A stretch of DNA of 64,000 nt from Gimesia chilikensis (GTDB taxonomy: Bacteria; Planctomycetota; Planctomycetia; Planctomycetales; Planctomycetaceae). The notes under the pieces were generated by a model. The model was not told where the DNA came from, ran no database searches, and saw nothing but the letters and a program-made list of their open reading frames with translations. Every line of letters begins with the position of its first letter. Within the stretch, counting starts at the first letter, position 1. Location of the stretch: the NCBI RefSeq assembly GCF_007744075.1, contig NZ_CP036266.1, positions 7,964,564 through 8,028,563 on the forward strand. Direction: 5' to 3'. A program made the translations under genes and the position numbers. Below, piece by piece: positions 44,120 through 54,687 of the stretch.

Positions 44120-45745
44120 ATGTTTTCTGAATCCGCCTGGAGCCGCAAAAGTATCGGCGACGTCGATGTCGTCTACCATGAAGGCCTCTATCACCTGTTT
44201 CACCTGGTGCTGCCCAATCACGACTTCATCGCGCATGCGATCAGCGATAACGGACTCAACTGGCGGCGCGTCGACAACGCGCTGTTCATCGGCGATCCCG
44301 GAGGCTGGGACGACCTGATGCTCTGGACGATGCACGTCACCCCCGATCCGCATCAACCTGGGCACTGGCGGATGTTTTATACCGGCCTCTCCCGCCGCGA
44401 CCAGGGAAAGAAACAACGCATCGGGCTCGCACTCAGCGAAGACCTGTTTCACTGGCGAAAGGCGGACGTGCACTGGGAAGATCTCCGCGGCCACGACGAC
44501 CCGGAGATCGTCAAGCAGACGCGAGCGAATCTGGTCTGCTCAGTCTCCAATAACATTAAGTCGAAACAGGATCTCAACAGCAGCTTTCCGCTGGAGCCGG
44601 ATGCCGAATACTACGAGGCCTCGGTAGACGAAGAACGCAACTGGGTCAGCTTCCGCGATCCCTTCTATTTTCACGAGGAAGACCGCGGCTGGCTGATGAT
44701 GGCGGCACGGACCAACGAAGGCCCGCTGGTTCGCAGGGGCTGCGTCGGTCTGATGGAAGAATACAAACCCAACCATTTCCGCGCACTGCCGCCGCTGCAT
44801 GCACCGATGATGTATGACGACATCGAAGTTCCCAACCTGTTCCGCATCGACGGCGACTACTACCTCGTCGGCAGTCTGCGGGAAGACGCCAAGATCCGCT
44901 ACTGGCACACCACAGATCCTGAGCAACCCTGGCGCAACTATTACGACAACGTGCTGCTCGCCAAGGGGAACTATGCCGGCCGCATCTGTCGAGACGACAA
45001 GGGGCTGCTGCTCTGGAACTTTTATGTCCGCGACCCCCACGACCGGATGACGAACAACATCCTGCCTCCGCCCAAGCGACTCACACGCCGGAGCAACGGA
45101 CAGCTGAAAGTCCAGACCTACGAAGGCATCATCGAACGCATTGTCGATACACTCGATTCCCGCTGCCTGCACACATTGAAAGGGTCGCGGGATGAATCCT
45201 ACTTCTGCATGCTCGACGATTCCCTCGAGCTGATCAGCCAGGCCGGCTTCCAGGGCTTTGTGTTCGACGAGGAAATCAACTGCTTTCGCATGCGGTGCCG
45301 TCTGACAATGAAGGGGGCCGGCAAATGCGGACTGCTGTGCCGGATCGATCCCGAAACGCACGACGGTTATTACCTTTCACTGGACCTGATGAAAGGGATC
45401 GGCCAGTTCCGCGCCTGGAAAACGGGGCCGCTCAGATCGGGCGAGCACATGATGCAGTTCGAATCGCTGCAGGATGGTTTCTGGCGGGCCAGTGAACCGC
45501 AGGATGTCGAAGTGCAGATGATCTCGTTCGGCAGCTACCACGAACTCAGTATCAATGACCACGTGGTTCTCTCACTGGCCGATGCGAACTTCAGCAGCGG
45601 AATGCTGGGCTTCTACGTGGAGACGGCCTCGTTGCACGTCTCCGATCTCGAAGTGCACCACATCAAGTCGCCCACCCAGACCGACGATCACCTGACCACC
45701 GGCTGGAGAACCAACGGCGAAGAACCGGGAACGCTTTTGCAGTAA
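44120..45745 (+). CDS. GH32/GH43-clan five-bladed propeller glycosidase-like protein
   Basis: 541 residues, cytosolic (no signal). The N-terminal ~330 residues look like a GH32/68/43 propeller: [18 protein letters not shown] (nucleophile-region Asp), [35 protein letters not shown] (RDP motif) and [25 protein letters not shown] (the E of the acid motif). The remaining ~200 residues form a beta-sandwich like that of fructan and sucrose hydrolases ([30 protein letters not shown]). Probable role is hydrolysis of a fructoside or related sugar. The gene follows a glycosyltransferase gene by about 160 bases. Confidence 0.7.
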   Translation: [541 protein letters not shown]

Positions 45746-45771
45746 GCTATCAGCTTGACGCGATGTTTCCG

Positions 45772-47055
45772 TTAACCGCCGAACAACTTCTCATATAGAC
45801 TGTAGGCGGTGCGTCCTGCGAGCAGGAGCGAAGTGATCAGGCCGATAAAGCCCAGGAACTTCATCCAGAAAGGAATCGCGTTTTCGCCCGTCATGTCGGA
45901 ACGGGTCGCCAGCCAGAGCATGGCGATGGCCAGCATCGGAATGCCCAGCACGGTCAGCGACTGGGCGAAGATAATCAGCCCCACGGGACTCTGTCCCATC
46001 GTCTTGGTGTAAATGGCGACGACCATCCCCATCATCAACGCACCGACGGTACACAGCTTGGGCCACTTCTCATCGATGTAGCCACCTTTGCCCAGGCCAT
46101 CCGACAGGACCGAACCGCCGATCATCGCGTTCACAAGGAAGGAACTGAAAGCACCGGCGAAAATCCCCAGCGAGAAAATGATCACCCCGAAAGTCCCGAA
46201 CCCGGGTTCCAGACTCTTGGCGACATCCGCGACGGAGCCCAGTGTTTTCACATCGGGATTCTGATACAGCACCTTGGCGGCGGTGATCAGCACCATCATC
46301 GTGATCAGCCCCAGCACGCAGATCCCGACAGTGGAGTCGATCAGTCCCTGTTTGAGGTTATAGCGGGTCCAGCCTTTCTGCCGCACCAGGTACGACTGAT
46401 AGAAGGCCCCAGCCACAGAGAATGTCGTTGCATACAGCGCCACGACAGGTGTCATGACTTCGCTGAATTTGACTTTGCTTGTATCGAATTCAGGCAGGGA
46501 AGGAATGAACCCGGCGATCGCTGCCCCCCAGTCGGGCTTCGCCATCAGCAGGTTGATCGCGAAAGCGATAATCATGATCCCCACCAGAACCTTCATCAGG
46601 GTTTCGATCATCGCATACAGATGTTTAAAACCATACAACGCCAGAATGATGAAAATATTCATCGCAATAATGATCATGATGTCTGCGTTGCTCGAACCCA
46701 TAAACGGCTCAACCGCAGCGAGTACTCCCAGATTATTACTGAACTGAAAACAGGCGGCGATCAGAAACAGGATGATCCCCGTTGCAGCGGCTACAGGGCG
46801 TCCCGCCCGCTTCGCCAGCTCATCACAGATCGTTCCGTCCAGTTGAATCCCCAGTCGCGCCGACAGCGCGGTCATCGCAATCATCATGATGACCGCAATC
46901 ACCAGCACCCAGTTCATCTGATAGGCGTATGTGTGACCGATCTTGGAAGCCGACAGAATACTGCCCGGCCCCAGTACCACCGAGGCGGTAATAATCGCCG
47001 GGCCCAGGCTGCCGAGAATGCGCTTGATCAGATTTGATGGAGGCTGTTCGCTCAT
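45772..47055 (-). CDS. Divergent Nramp-family transporter
   Basis: 427 residues, about 11 membrane helices. The overall pattern is Nramp (LGPAIITASVVLGPGSILSAS at TM1, then a TM6 region TTFSVAGAFYQSYLVRQKG). Canonical Nramp metal ligands are changed: TM1 DPGN reads GPGS, and TM6 MPH reads AFY/Q. It therefore should not bind Mn2+ or Fe2+ as in MntH and belongs to the non-canonical Nramp-related group, whose cargo varies (Mg2+, Al3+ or others). A plain MntH label would be misleading. Confidence 0.8.
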   Translation of the reverse strand: MSEQPPSNLIKRILGSLGPAIITASVVLGPGSILSASKIGHTYAYQMNWVLVIAVIMMIAMTALSARLGIQLDGTICDELAKRAGRPVAAATGIILFLIAACFQFSNNLGVLAAVEPFMGSSNADIMIIIAMNIFIILALYGFKHLYAMIETLMKVLVGIMIIAFAINLLMAKPDWGAAIAGFIPSLPEFDTSKVKFSEVMTPVVALYATTFSVAGAFYQSYLVRQKGWTRYNLKQGLIDSTVGICVLGLITMMVLITAAKVLYQNPDVKTLGSVADVAKSLEPGFGTFGVIIFSLGIFAGAFSSFLVNAMIGGSVLSDGLGKGGYIDEKWPKLCTVGALMMGMVVAIYTKTMGQSPVGLIIFAQSLTVLGIPMLAIAMLWLATRSDMTGENAIPFWMKFLGFIGLITSLLLAGRTAYSLYEKLFGG

Positions 47056-47148
47056 GGGAGATACCGTATTTTCTAAATAACCGAAAGAAATTCATCAGGC
47101 CGTATCTTAACAAACCTGATCCTCAAATTAAGGTCTTACCGGTTGCAA

Positions 47149-47754
47149 TTATGCAAATCGATCGTAAATTACGACCTCGTCTAATGTTAGCTGCCCAGCT
47201 CGTTCATTGGCAGGTCGCAGAGCCTTCCCCACAACCACGAACATTGAGATCAGGTGGTCCTCGGGAAGATTGATCAGTTCAGCCACTTTATCAAAGTCGA
47301 AACCGTCCATCGGACAGGTGTCGTAACCCATCTCCTTGGCGACCAGCATCATGGTCTGAGCGGCCATCCCACAGGAGCGCATCGCTTCGTCCCGCTCGGC
47401 TTCGATGTTGTCTTTGTAATAGTTCAGAATCATCGGCACCAGTGCCTTCTGCACCGGTTCGGGGGCGTTTTTCCAGTAACGGTCCGGCTCTTTTTCCCAG
47501 GCCTTCATATCCGCACAAATCACGACCAGCAGCGACGCATCGGTCACCTGCGACTGGTTCCAGGAAGCGTCCCGCAGCTTCTGTCTCAGTTCTGGATCTT
47601 TCACCACGAGAAACCGCCAGTGCTGAATATTGAAGGCGGTCGGGGAAAGCATGGTATAGGAGAGGAGCTTTTCGATTTCCTCATCGGTCATGCGATGCTC
47701 GGGATCGTATGCTTTGACAGAACGTCTTTCTTCTATTGCCTTTAAGGTGTCCAT
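47149..47754 (-). CDS. Nitroreductase family flavoprotein
   Basis: 201 residues. FMN-dependent oxidoreductase with the typical start AIEERRSVKAYDPEHRMTDEEI (RRSxR motif), LSPTAFNIQHWRFLVV (SPSxxNxQPWRF), and CGMAAQTMMLVAKEMGYDTCPMDGF with the NLPEDHLISMFVVVGKA end. It could reduce nitro compounds, quinones or flavins with NAD(P)H; the true substrate is unknown. Length is that of the NfnB group. Confidence 0.85.
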   Translation of the reverse strand: MDTLKAIEERRSVKAYDPEHRMTDEEIEKLLSYTMLSPTAFNIQHWRFLVVKDPELRQKLRDASWNQSQVTDASLLVVICADMKAWEKEPDRYWKNAPEPVQKALVPMILNYYKDNIEAERDEAMRSCGMAAQTMMLVAKEMGYDTCPMDGFDFDKVAELINLPEDHLISMFVVVGKALRPANERAGQLTLDEVVIYDRFA

Positions 47755-48049
47755 TATCTTTCGCTTCTCTTGACGGGTTCGGGTAATTCACAATGCGCCA
47801 GGCACTTACTATCATAGGCAGTCTCAGCAAGGATGAACACTCTCTGCCAAAATCGGAGGCAGGAAATCAGCTGTTTTTTTAGTCTTTTCGAGCGTCTCCA
47901 CCCGGATTCTTCTCTGATCAAACATTGTCGCCCGCTGAACAGACCCCTATAGTAGTTACTGAGGGCTACCGGACTTCAGGCACGGATGAGAAGGTCAACC
48001 CCCGTCTCCGGGGGCACCTGCACAACGGAATTAATCACAGGATCGGACA

Positions 48050-51000
48050 ATGTCCCAGTCAGATAAAAAACAGACCGCCGCAACAAACAACAGTGCCGAT
48101 ACTCCACCGGAACAAAAGAAACGCTCCTTCGGACGCACCTTTCTGATTCTGCTGGTCATCGTCGGTATTCTCACCTGGTTTGCACCGCAGATCATCTCGC
48201 GTACCGCGCTCAAAGATTCCATTCTGCCGCTGGTTCTCAAACGCTATCCCGCTGACATCAAAACAGGGGACGTGACACTCGGCTGGGGTCAGCCGGTCTC
48301 CTTTCAGAATATTGTACTGGAAGACTTTGAAGGCCGTCCCGTGGTCCGCATCAAACAGATCCAGACACAGAAAACGCTCTGGGAGCTGGCGAAGGACCGC
48401 AAGCAGATCGGCGATGTGAACGTGACCGGCGTGGATTCTTTTACCTACGTCAACAGTCAGGGAATCGCCAACCGGGACTTCATCACGGCACTCATCAACA
48501 AAGGGACCGAGGAACATCCGGAAGGAGAACCGGGTAAAGAGGAACCGCCGAAAACGGGCCTGCGTCAATCGCTGAAACTGAACCTGACCGATTTGAATCT
48601 GTTTGTTGTCAACACAGACCAGCAGGCGAAAGAAGAGGAAACTCCCTATCTGGCCGGCATGAACATTACGGTGACCCGTCCCGGTCCGCGAACCGAACCG
48701 GTACTCGTGGAAGGAAACTGGCAGGAGAAACTAGCCGAGAATGCGGGCAGCAGCAAACCAGCGGAAATCGCCTTTACCGCCAGTGTGGTCAATGCAGACC
48801 AGCCCGATGCCTCCCGCTCCGGTTCACTCAAATTCAAATCACAATTTTTCGACCTCAAACAGTTAACGCCGATGGTGCAGGCCTTTTCCCCGGGCGCTTA
48901 TATTGACGGCATTTCCAATTCCGAAATGGAAGTCAAATGGTCGGGCACAAAAGAGGCGCCCCGGTTCACCGTCAAAGGAAACTGGGAAGCGGCCCCCTTC
49001 GTCTTCAGCGCCCCTGAGCTGATCGGTAACGACGAAATCTCGACCGACTATGCGAAAGGGAACCTGGACCTGATGGCCGCCGATGGCGTGCTCTACTTTA
49101 AACAGGCCGAGGCAGAATCACAGCTGGGGAAACTGGCGCTGCAGGGCAAAATCAATCTGAAGGACCTGCAGCACGAGGATCGCCGCGAGCGTCTGGCCGG
49201 TCTGTTGTCATCCCGTCTCAAGTTGACCGGCGATCTCGACCTGGCCGAAGCAGCCCGCCAGCTGCCGGAAACCGTGCATCTGAAACCGGGAATGCGAATC
49301 ACATCGGGGAACGTCAACTTCGAACTCTCCAATTATAATCCGCAGAAACCCGAAGAGGCAGCCGACCAGACCTGGCTCGTCGCTCTGAAAACTTCCGACC
49401 TGAACGGCGTAAACCAGGGACGCGAAATCCGCTGGCAGCAGCCGATCGAATTGCTGATGCGGGTCCGCCGCGAAGCCGAACAGTTCGAAATAGAATCGCT
49501 CCGCTGTGCCTCGGACTTCCTCAAGCTCAGCGGCAGCGGTAATGCCCGGGACCTCAAGATTCAGCTCGAAGCGGACCTCGATTTGCTCTCACAGCACCTG
49601 GAACAGTTTGTCGATCTGCAGGCTGTGGCCCTCAAGGGGAAACTCAAAGGGGAGGTTGATTTTCAGATCGAGAACGAGAACTGGAAAACCCAGTCTTACC
49701 TGACGTTTCAAAACCTGCAGCTGGCAGCCCCCGATCGCCGCGGCTGGAGCGAACCCAAGCTCGAACTCACCATCGATGGTGCCGGCACCACCGATGAGAA
49801 GCAGCTGCACGTCGAACGATTTATTGTCACGCTGCTCGCCGGCGAAGATTCTTTCCAGGCGAAACTCAAAGCGCCGACAACCATTGAACGACAGGCGGAA
49901 GCAGATCAGAAACAGCAGGTGCTTCCGTTCCAGGTCCAGTTACGGGGTAAAATCGCGTCTTGGGCCGATCGCGTGCGTCCGCTGGGGAGCCAGGACCTGG
50001 AGCTCGGAGGCAACGTGCAGTTCTCCTCGGCAATCTCGATTGGTGACGAGTACGTCGCGCACGAAAACACAACCCTCGACCTGACCAATCTGCATATCGC
50101 GTCTCCCTCCCTCTGGATTGATGAGCCGCACGCCGAACTCAAAACGGCCGGCAGCTGGGATGGCAAACACAAGACATTGAAACTCGCCACACTGGCCTGG
50201 CGGAGTGAGGCGGTTGCCGTCAATGGCGAAGGGATTGAAGTACAACTGCCCCATGCTGAAGTCAGCACTCCCTCGCTCGACGGGAAACTCGCCTTCAATG
50301 GCGACCTGCACCAGATGACCAGCTGGTTCCAGAATCCCGCAGAACCGCCGGGACAAAAATATTATGGAAACATCCAGGGGCAGGCCAACGTGGTCGTCAA
50401 TGACCAGGGCCGGATGGCGAACTGGCGGACGACCATCAAGGACTTCGCCATCGAAGCGCCCCGGCGCCCCGATACGCGGGTCACAAAAGAACCGATTGCC
50501 AGCCAGCGCAATCCGGGCTGGGTGATCAGCTGGCAGGAACCGGAGATCCGCATCGAAGGGGACACCCGTCAGAGCCTGCAGGAAGACACTGTCGCGCTCA
50601 ACCAGATGTCGATTCACTCTGATATGCTCGATCTGACAGCGAAAGGCAAAATCGACAACTGGAGTACCACCCGCAACATCCGTCTGGCGGGTGAAGTGAC
50701 CTACGACTGGGAAAATCTCACACCCCTGTTGCGCAGTAAACTCGGCCCCGATGTGCAGATTGTCGGAAGAGAGACACGTCCGTTTAACTTGAATGGTCCG
50801 CTCGGCTCGCCGCAATCACAAGAAGTCGAAGCGGTGGCCCTCGACAATATCCAGCCCCGTCCGCTGTATCCGAATACGCGGCCCCTGTTCGTACCGACCA
50901 CCCGTTACCAGGATCTGACCGGTGAAGCGGGTATCGGCTGGGAACAGGCCAACATTCGCGGCCTGACCAGTGGCAAGACGACCATCGAAGCCCGCATCAA

Positions 51001-51883
51001 AGACGGCCAGATTCATATTACCCCCATCGACCTGCAGGTCAGCGGCGGTCGACTGCGGGTGGCCCCCATCATTCGACTGGACGTCAAACCGGCGGCCCTT
51101 GTCTTTGGTAAGGGGGAAGTGATTGACCGCTTCCAGTTCACTCCCGAAATGACCCGTAACTCGCTGCGTTTTGTGGCGCCGATGATCGCTAACAGCACCA
51201 GTATTCAGGGACAGTTCTCACTGAGCCAGGACTACGCCATTATTCCGCTTGACCAACCGGCGCTGGGTGAAGCCCGCGGTGCGATGTCCATCCAGTCAGC
51301 CAGGGTGGGACCGGGACCGTTGTTCGATGCCCTCGCGGGAAAAATTGATCAGGTCCTGGCAATGATCAACATCAATCGTGACGGTCGCCTGATCGGCCCC
51401 GATGCGATCTTCATGCAGGTCAACAATCAGACCGTGCAATACCATATGATTGACGGCCGCGTTTATCACAGCCCGTTCCAGGTCAACATGAAGGGCATCA
51501 CGATTACCACCACCGGTTCGGTGGGCCTCGATGAATCACTCGATCTCGTCGCCGAAGTGGGTTTCACAAACATGCTGCCTCAGGACAGTGACAAGCCGCT
51601 GATTAAGGCGCTGCTCAGCCGTCCGCTCAAACTACCCATCGGCGGCACGCTCAAAAAACCCAAGGTCGACATGAGCTCGGTGGGTAATTATGCAAAACAG
51701 ATGGGCGTGAATGCCCTCGACGCCGTGCTGGGAGGCGGCATTGGTTCCCAGATTCAGAGCCTGTTCCCCGAGCGAACCCCTGAAGAAATGGAACGCATCC
51801 AGAAGGAGCGCGAGGAGCGTCGTAAAGAACGCGAAAAACGCCGCGAAGAACGCCGCCTCGAAAAGCTCAAACGCAAACAGTAA
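48050..51883 (+). CDS. AsmA-like giant protein, probable lipid-transfer bridge
   Basis: 1,277 residues. A charged cytosolic N-terminus, one membrane helix at about 27-48 (FLILLVIVGILTWFAPQII), then a very long all-beta repeat region reading as AsmA/TamB/DUF748-type sequence (DVTLGWGQPVSFQNIVLEDFEGRPVVRI, LALQGKINLKDLQ). The C-terminus is a strongly basic coil (RKEREKRREERRLEKLKRKQ). Such proteins form a hydrophobic groove spanning the periplasm. The role is inferred from architecture. Confidence 0.7.
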   Translation: MSQSDKKQTAATNNSADTPPEQKKRSFGRTFLILLVIVGILTWFAPQIISRTALKDSILPLVLKRYPADIKTGDVTLGWGQPVSFQNIVLEDFEGRPVVRIKQIQTQKTLWELAKDRKQIGDVNVTGVDSFTYVNSQGIANRDFITALINKGTEEHPEGEPGKEEPPKTGLRQSLKLNLTDLNLFVVNTDQQAKEEETPYLAGMNITVTRPGPRTEPVLVEGNWQEKLAENAGSSKPAEIAFTASVVNADQPDASRSGSLKFKSQFFDLKQLTPMVQAFSPGAYIDGISNSEMEVKWSGTKEAPRFTVKGNWEAAPFVFSAPELIGNDEISTDYAKGNLDLMAADGVLYFKQAEAESQLGKLALQGKINLKDLQHEDRRERLAGLLSSRLKLTGDLDLAEAARQLPETVHLKPGMRITSGNVNFELSNYNPQKPEEAADQTWLVALKTSDLNGVNQGREIRWQQPIELLMRVRREAEQFEIESLRCASDFLKLSGSGNARDLKIQLEADLDLLSQHLEQFVDLQAVALKGKLKGEVDFQIENENWKTQSYLTFQNLQLAAPDRRGWSEPKLELTIDGAGTTDEKQLHVERFIVTLLAGEDSFQAKLKAPTTIERQAEADQKQQVLPFQVQLRGKIASWADRVRPLGSQDLELGGNVQFSSAISIGDEYVAHENTTLDLTNLHIASPSLWIDEPHAELKTAGSWDGKHKTLKLATLAWRSEAVAVNGEGIEVQLPHAEVSTPSLDGKLAFNGDLHQMTSWFQNPAEPPGQKYYGNIQGQANVVVNDQGRMANWRTTIKDFAIEAPRRPDTRVTKEPIASQRNPGWVISWQEPEIRIEGDTRQSLQEDTVALNQMSIHSDMLDLTAKGKIDNWSTTRNIRLAGEVTYDWENLTPLLRSKLGPDVQIVGRETRPFNLNGPLGSPQSQEVEAVALDNIQPRPLYPNTRPLFVPTTRYQDLTGEAGIGWEQANIRGLTSGKTTIEARIKDGQIHITPIDLQVSGGRLRVAPIIRLDVKPAALVFGKGEVIDRFQFTPEMTRNSLRFVAPMIANSTSIQGQFSLSQDYAIIPLDQPALGEARGAMSIQSARVGPGPLFDALAGKIDQVLAMININRDGRLIGPDAIFMQVNNQTVQYHMIDGRVYHSPFQVNMKGITITTTGSVGLDESLDLVAEVGFTNMLPQDSDKPLIKALLSRPLKLPIGGTLKKPKVDMSSVGNYAKQMGVNALDAVLGGGIGSQIQSLFPERTPEEMERIQKEREERRKEREKRREERRLEKLKRKQ

Positions 51884-51899
51884 CCAACGCACACCACCC

Positions 51900-51976
51900 G
51901 TGAGCGGAATGGCGTTCGTTTCTGTTGATCTATACTGCGCGGTTACAAATTACCGGCAGCTAGCGCTTTGCCGCTC
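51900..51976. repeat. Copy of the palindromic repeat hit by the IS630 element
   Basis: Arms GTGAGCGGAATGGCG (51900-51914) and CTAGCGCTTTGCCGCTC (51960-51976) are identical to the flanks of the IS630 insertion (34645-34659 and 33129-33145), here with 45 unrelated bases between the arms. It lies between the AsmA-like gene and the convergent TPR-redoxin gene. Confidence 0.75.
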
Positions 51977-51992
51977 AATTTCTGACACGCTA

Positions 51993-54470
51993 TCACTTCC
52001 CGGAAACGGCGCTCAGTTCTTCCTTACCGCCGTGTTGCGGCAGCAGGCGTTTGGCTTCTTTCAACACGAACTCGGGATCCATAAACGGTTCGTAGCTGAT
52101 ATCCTGCCAGACGACGTTCCCTTTCGCATCGATAATGAAAGTGCCGTGCAGGGGCTGCTTTTCGAAATCGTCGAAGACATGGAACGACTTAAACACATCC
52201 AGCTTGCTGTTTGAAAACAGCGGGATCGGTAAATCCCCTTTGTCGTAATTCTTGATGGACGTCTTCAGGCCTTCCTGGTCGTCAGTGCTGATCGCCATCA
52301 AGGGGAAGCCGGCCTGCTCGAACTCCTTGACCATCGGGGCGAAAGCCTGCAACTGCTGCGCACAGTGCAGACAGCTGTAACCGAGATAAAAGATCAACAC
52401 ATGCGGCTTGCCCTTGAACTCATCGGAACTGCGGAGCTGGCCTTTCGCGTCTTTGAGCTGCCAGGTCGGAACAGGGGAGGGTTCCCAGCGGAACGGTCCC
52501 AGGGTTTTCAGATCGGGTCGATCGCCAACATCGCTGGCCAGTTTGTTTTCAATCCGCCAGTCTCCGGCATAACCGGCTGCCTCGGCGACCGGCGCCAGTC
52601 GAGTGAAGAGGGGCACATCCAGATCGATGGTGGCAGACAGCTTTCTCAGCTTGTCAAACTCTTTCTTCGCCTCTTCCTTCTTGCCGGACTGCCAGAGCAG
52701 TTCGACCAGCGTCGCCTGGGGCTGCACTTCATTCTTATGCGAACCGATCAGCTTCCGCAGGGCCTTCTCTGCTTTTTCCGCATCGCCTGATTTCCATTGA
52801 ACGACAATCAGGTAAACGTCGTCGGCACCACCGGCTTTCTTCAGCAGCTCGTGTCCTTTCTTGAAGTCACCCGCTGCTATCGCCTGGTGCCCCTGCAGGG
52901 CATCGATGTGTTTCTGGACTTTCTTGATGCGGGCCACAAACGGCTTGCCCGCTTTTTCTTTCGCCGCTTTAATGTCCTTCTCGGTCGGGGCGGCTTTCTT
53001 TTTGGAATCTGCCTTCCCGTCTTTTTTTGCGTCTTTTTTCTCGTCTGTTTTGGGGTCAGACTTTTCATCCGTCTGCTTGTCGTCGGCTTTCTCGGAATTC
53101 TTAGCTTTCTGCTCTGCGTCGGCCTCCGCTTTGGTTTTCTCGGTCTCCAGAGTCTCTAACCGTTTCTGCAGTTGCGCGATCACCTGTTCTCCCTCGGGAG
53201 AGCGACCATTCTGGAAATTAGCCAGTCCCAGGTAACGCAGACGATTCAGCTGTTCGTCTTCCTCTGCGGTCGGCTCCAGGTAAGGTGTCTGGCTGAGTGC
53301 GATAATATCGTCCCACAGTTCGTAGGTGCGCAAAACCTGCAGCAGACGCATCCGTCCGTACTTGGCGCTCCCCCGTTTTTTGAGTGTGTTGTATTTAGGG
53401 TGCTGAGGCAGTGAGATCATATTCTTCGCCAGATCCACAGCATCATGCACGCGACCAATGAAAATCAGGTTGCGGATCAGCCATTCGTTGTTGTGGGCAT
53501 AGTTGTGAATCTGGTCCGGCATGACCGCATCCCGCATCATGTGGGCGTGGTCCACACGGGCCGAAGCTTCCTGCTGCCAGACCGCATCCTGGTAGCGTTT
53601 GAGCCGCGAATAAATGTGACCGGGCATGTGCCACATGTGGGCGATTCCGGGGGAGGACTGACCGCAGTTCGCTGCTGAGGTCAACGCCATCTCCGGCTTG
53701 CGATGATCCCACAGATGAATTCGATAGTGGTGGGCGGGGTGCATCGGGTTCTTAGCGAAAATGTCCTGCAGCAGTGCTTCGGCAGCCACATAGCTCGTGC
53801 TGGCAGACCGCGATTGATACAGGTGCACCGCCAGGAACGCCTTGGCTTCCAGGTCATCGGGATATTCGATGATCAGGTCTTCCAGCGCTTTGGTATAAGC
53901 TTCATTGCGTTCCTTGCTCTTCTTCTTGTCGGCATTGATGTAGTCTTCCAGCGCCTTGATATATTTCTTCTCGCGCGGCGTGATCTTGTCGAGCCGTTTG
54001 TTTGCTTCTTCGATGAACCCCTTGGCCCGCTTCTCGTTTTTCAGGTTGCACATTGCAGCGCCCCAGAAGGCCATCGCACAGTCTTTGTCGAGATTGGCTG
54101 CATGCCGGAAAGAACGCTCGGCTTCCAGGTACCAGAACCCGTGCAGCTGTCCCAGCCCCTGATCCAGGAACTTCTGTGCTTCCGGATTCTTGACCGTCAC
54201 ATCGAAGTGTACGTCGCCGGTGCCTCCCATCAGGTAAGCCGCCCGCCGCGGTCCCTCGTTGAAGACTTCACCATGATACGAATGGCCCGCCAGCACATCG
54301 TCCGACTCGGCAGAGTCCTTCGAGGTCGACTCGGCTTCGGCTGACTTCTCTTTCTTCGCCTCCGTCTTGTCGGCACTCAATACCGGTCCGGCAGAGCAAC
54401 AGAGCAGGCCAGCGACTGTGGTCAGGATAAGAAAATAACGCTGCAGGGATGCGGGGAGGGTCAAACTCAT
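51993..54470 (-). CDS. Exported TPR protein with C-terminal peroxiredoxin-like domain
   Basis: 825 residues from ATG 54470. Signal peptide at about 5-30. Residues ~80-460 contain TPR-like helices (LGQLHGFWYLEAERSFRHAANLD, AMAFWGAAM). A low-complexity Lys/Asp/Glu stretch (ADAEQKAKNSEKADDKQ and so on) spans about 440-520. The C-terminal ~150 residues are an AhpC/TSA-type thioredoxin fold: HVLIFYLGYSCLHCAQQLQAF carries CLHC, AISTDDQEG, and HGTFIIDAKGNVVWQDIS. It probably does thiol exchange or reduction outside the cytosol. The linker is so repetitive that its coding sense was checked by the unbroken frame. Confidence 0.75.
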   Translation of the reverse strand: MSLTLPASLQRYFLILTTVAGLLCCSAGPVLSADKTEAKKEKSAEAESTSKDSAESDDVLAGHSYHGEVFNEGPRRAAYLMGGTGDVHFDVTVKNPEAQKFLDQGLGQLHGFWYLEAERSFRHAANLDKDCAMAFWGAAMCNLKNEKRAKGFIEEANKRLDKITPREKKYIKALEDYINADKKKSKERNEAYTKALEDLIIEYPDDLEAKAFLAVHLYQSRSASTSYVAAEALLQDIFAKNPMHPAHHYRIHLWDHRKPEMALTSAANCGQSSPGIAHMWHMPGHIYSRLKRYQDAVWQQEASARVDHAHMMRDAVMPDQIHNYAHNNEWLIRNLIFIGRVHDAVDLAKNMISLPQHPKYNTLKKRGSAKYGRMRLLQVLRTYELWDDIIALSQTPYLEPTAEEDEQLNRLRYLGLANFQNGRSPEGEQVIAQLQKRLETLETEKTKAEADAEQKAKNSEKADDKQTDEKSDPKTDEKKDAKKDGKADSKKKAAPTEKDIKAAKEKAGKPFVARIKKVQKHIDALQGHQAIAAGDFKKGHELLKKAGGADDVYLIVVQWKSGDAEKAEKALRKLIGSHKNEVQPQATLVELLWQSGKKEEAKKEFDKLRKLSATIDLDVPLFTRLAPVAEAAGYAGDWRIENKLASDVGDRPDLKTLGPFRWEPSPVPTWQLKDAKGQLRSSDEFKGKPHVLIFYLGYSCLHCAQQLQAFAPMVKEFEQAGFPLMAISTDDQEGLKTSIKNYDKGDLPIPLFSNSKLDVFKSFHVFDDFEKQPLHGTFIIDAKGNVVWQDISYEPFMDPEFVLKEAKRLLPQHGGKEELSAVSGK

Positions 54471-54687
54471 AATACTCACTCAGTTGTTGGAATGATTGAA
54501 GCTATGATTCCATCGCGGCGAAAACCGCGCACGTTACGCCATTTTACCCCCGCCGGTTTCGGAATGTCGATCCTCCCCGACGGATTCGGCGGACAATTAC
54601 CGGAAAGATGCACTTTGACTGATATCATCGTTTCACACAGGAATTCTGCTTGCCTGATATTAATGTTCAGATTAGCATACCCGGGTT

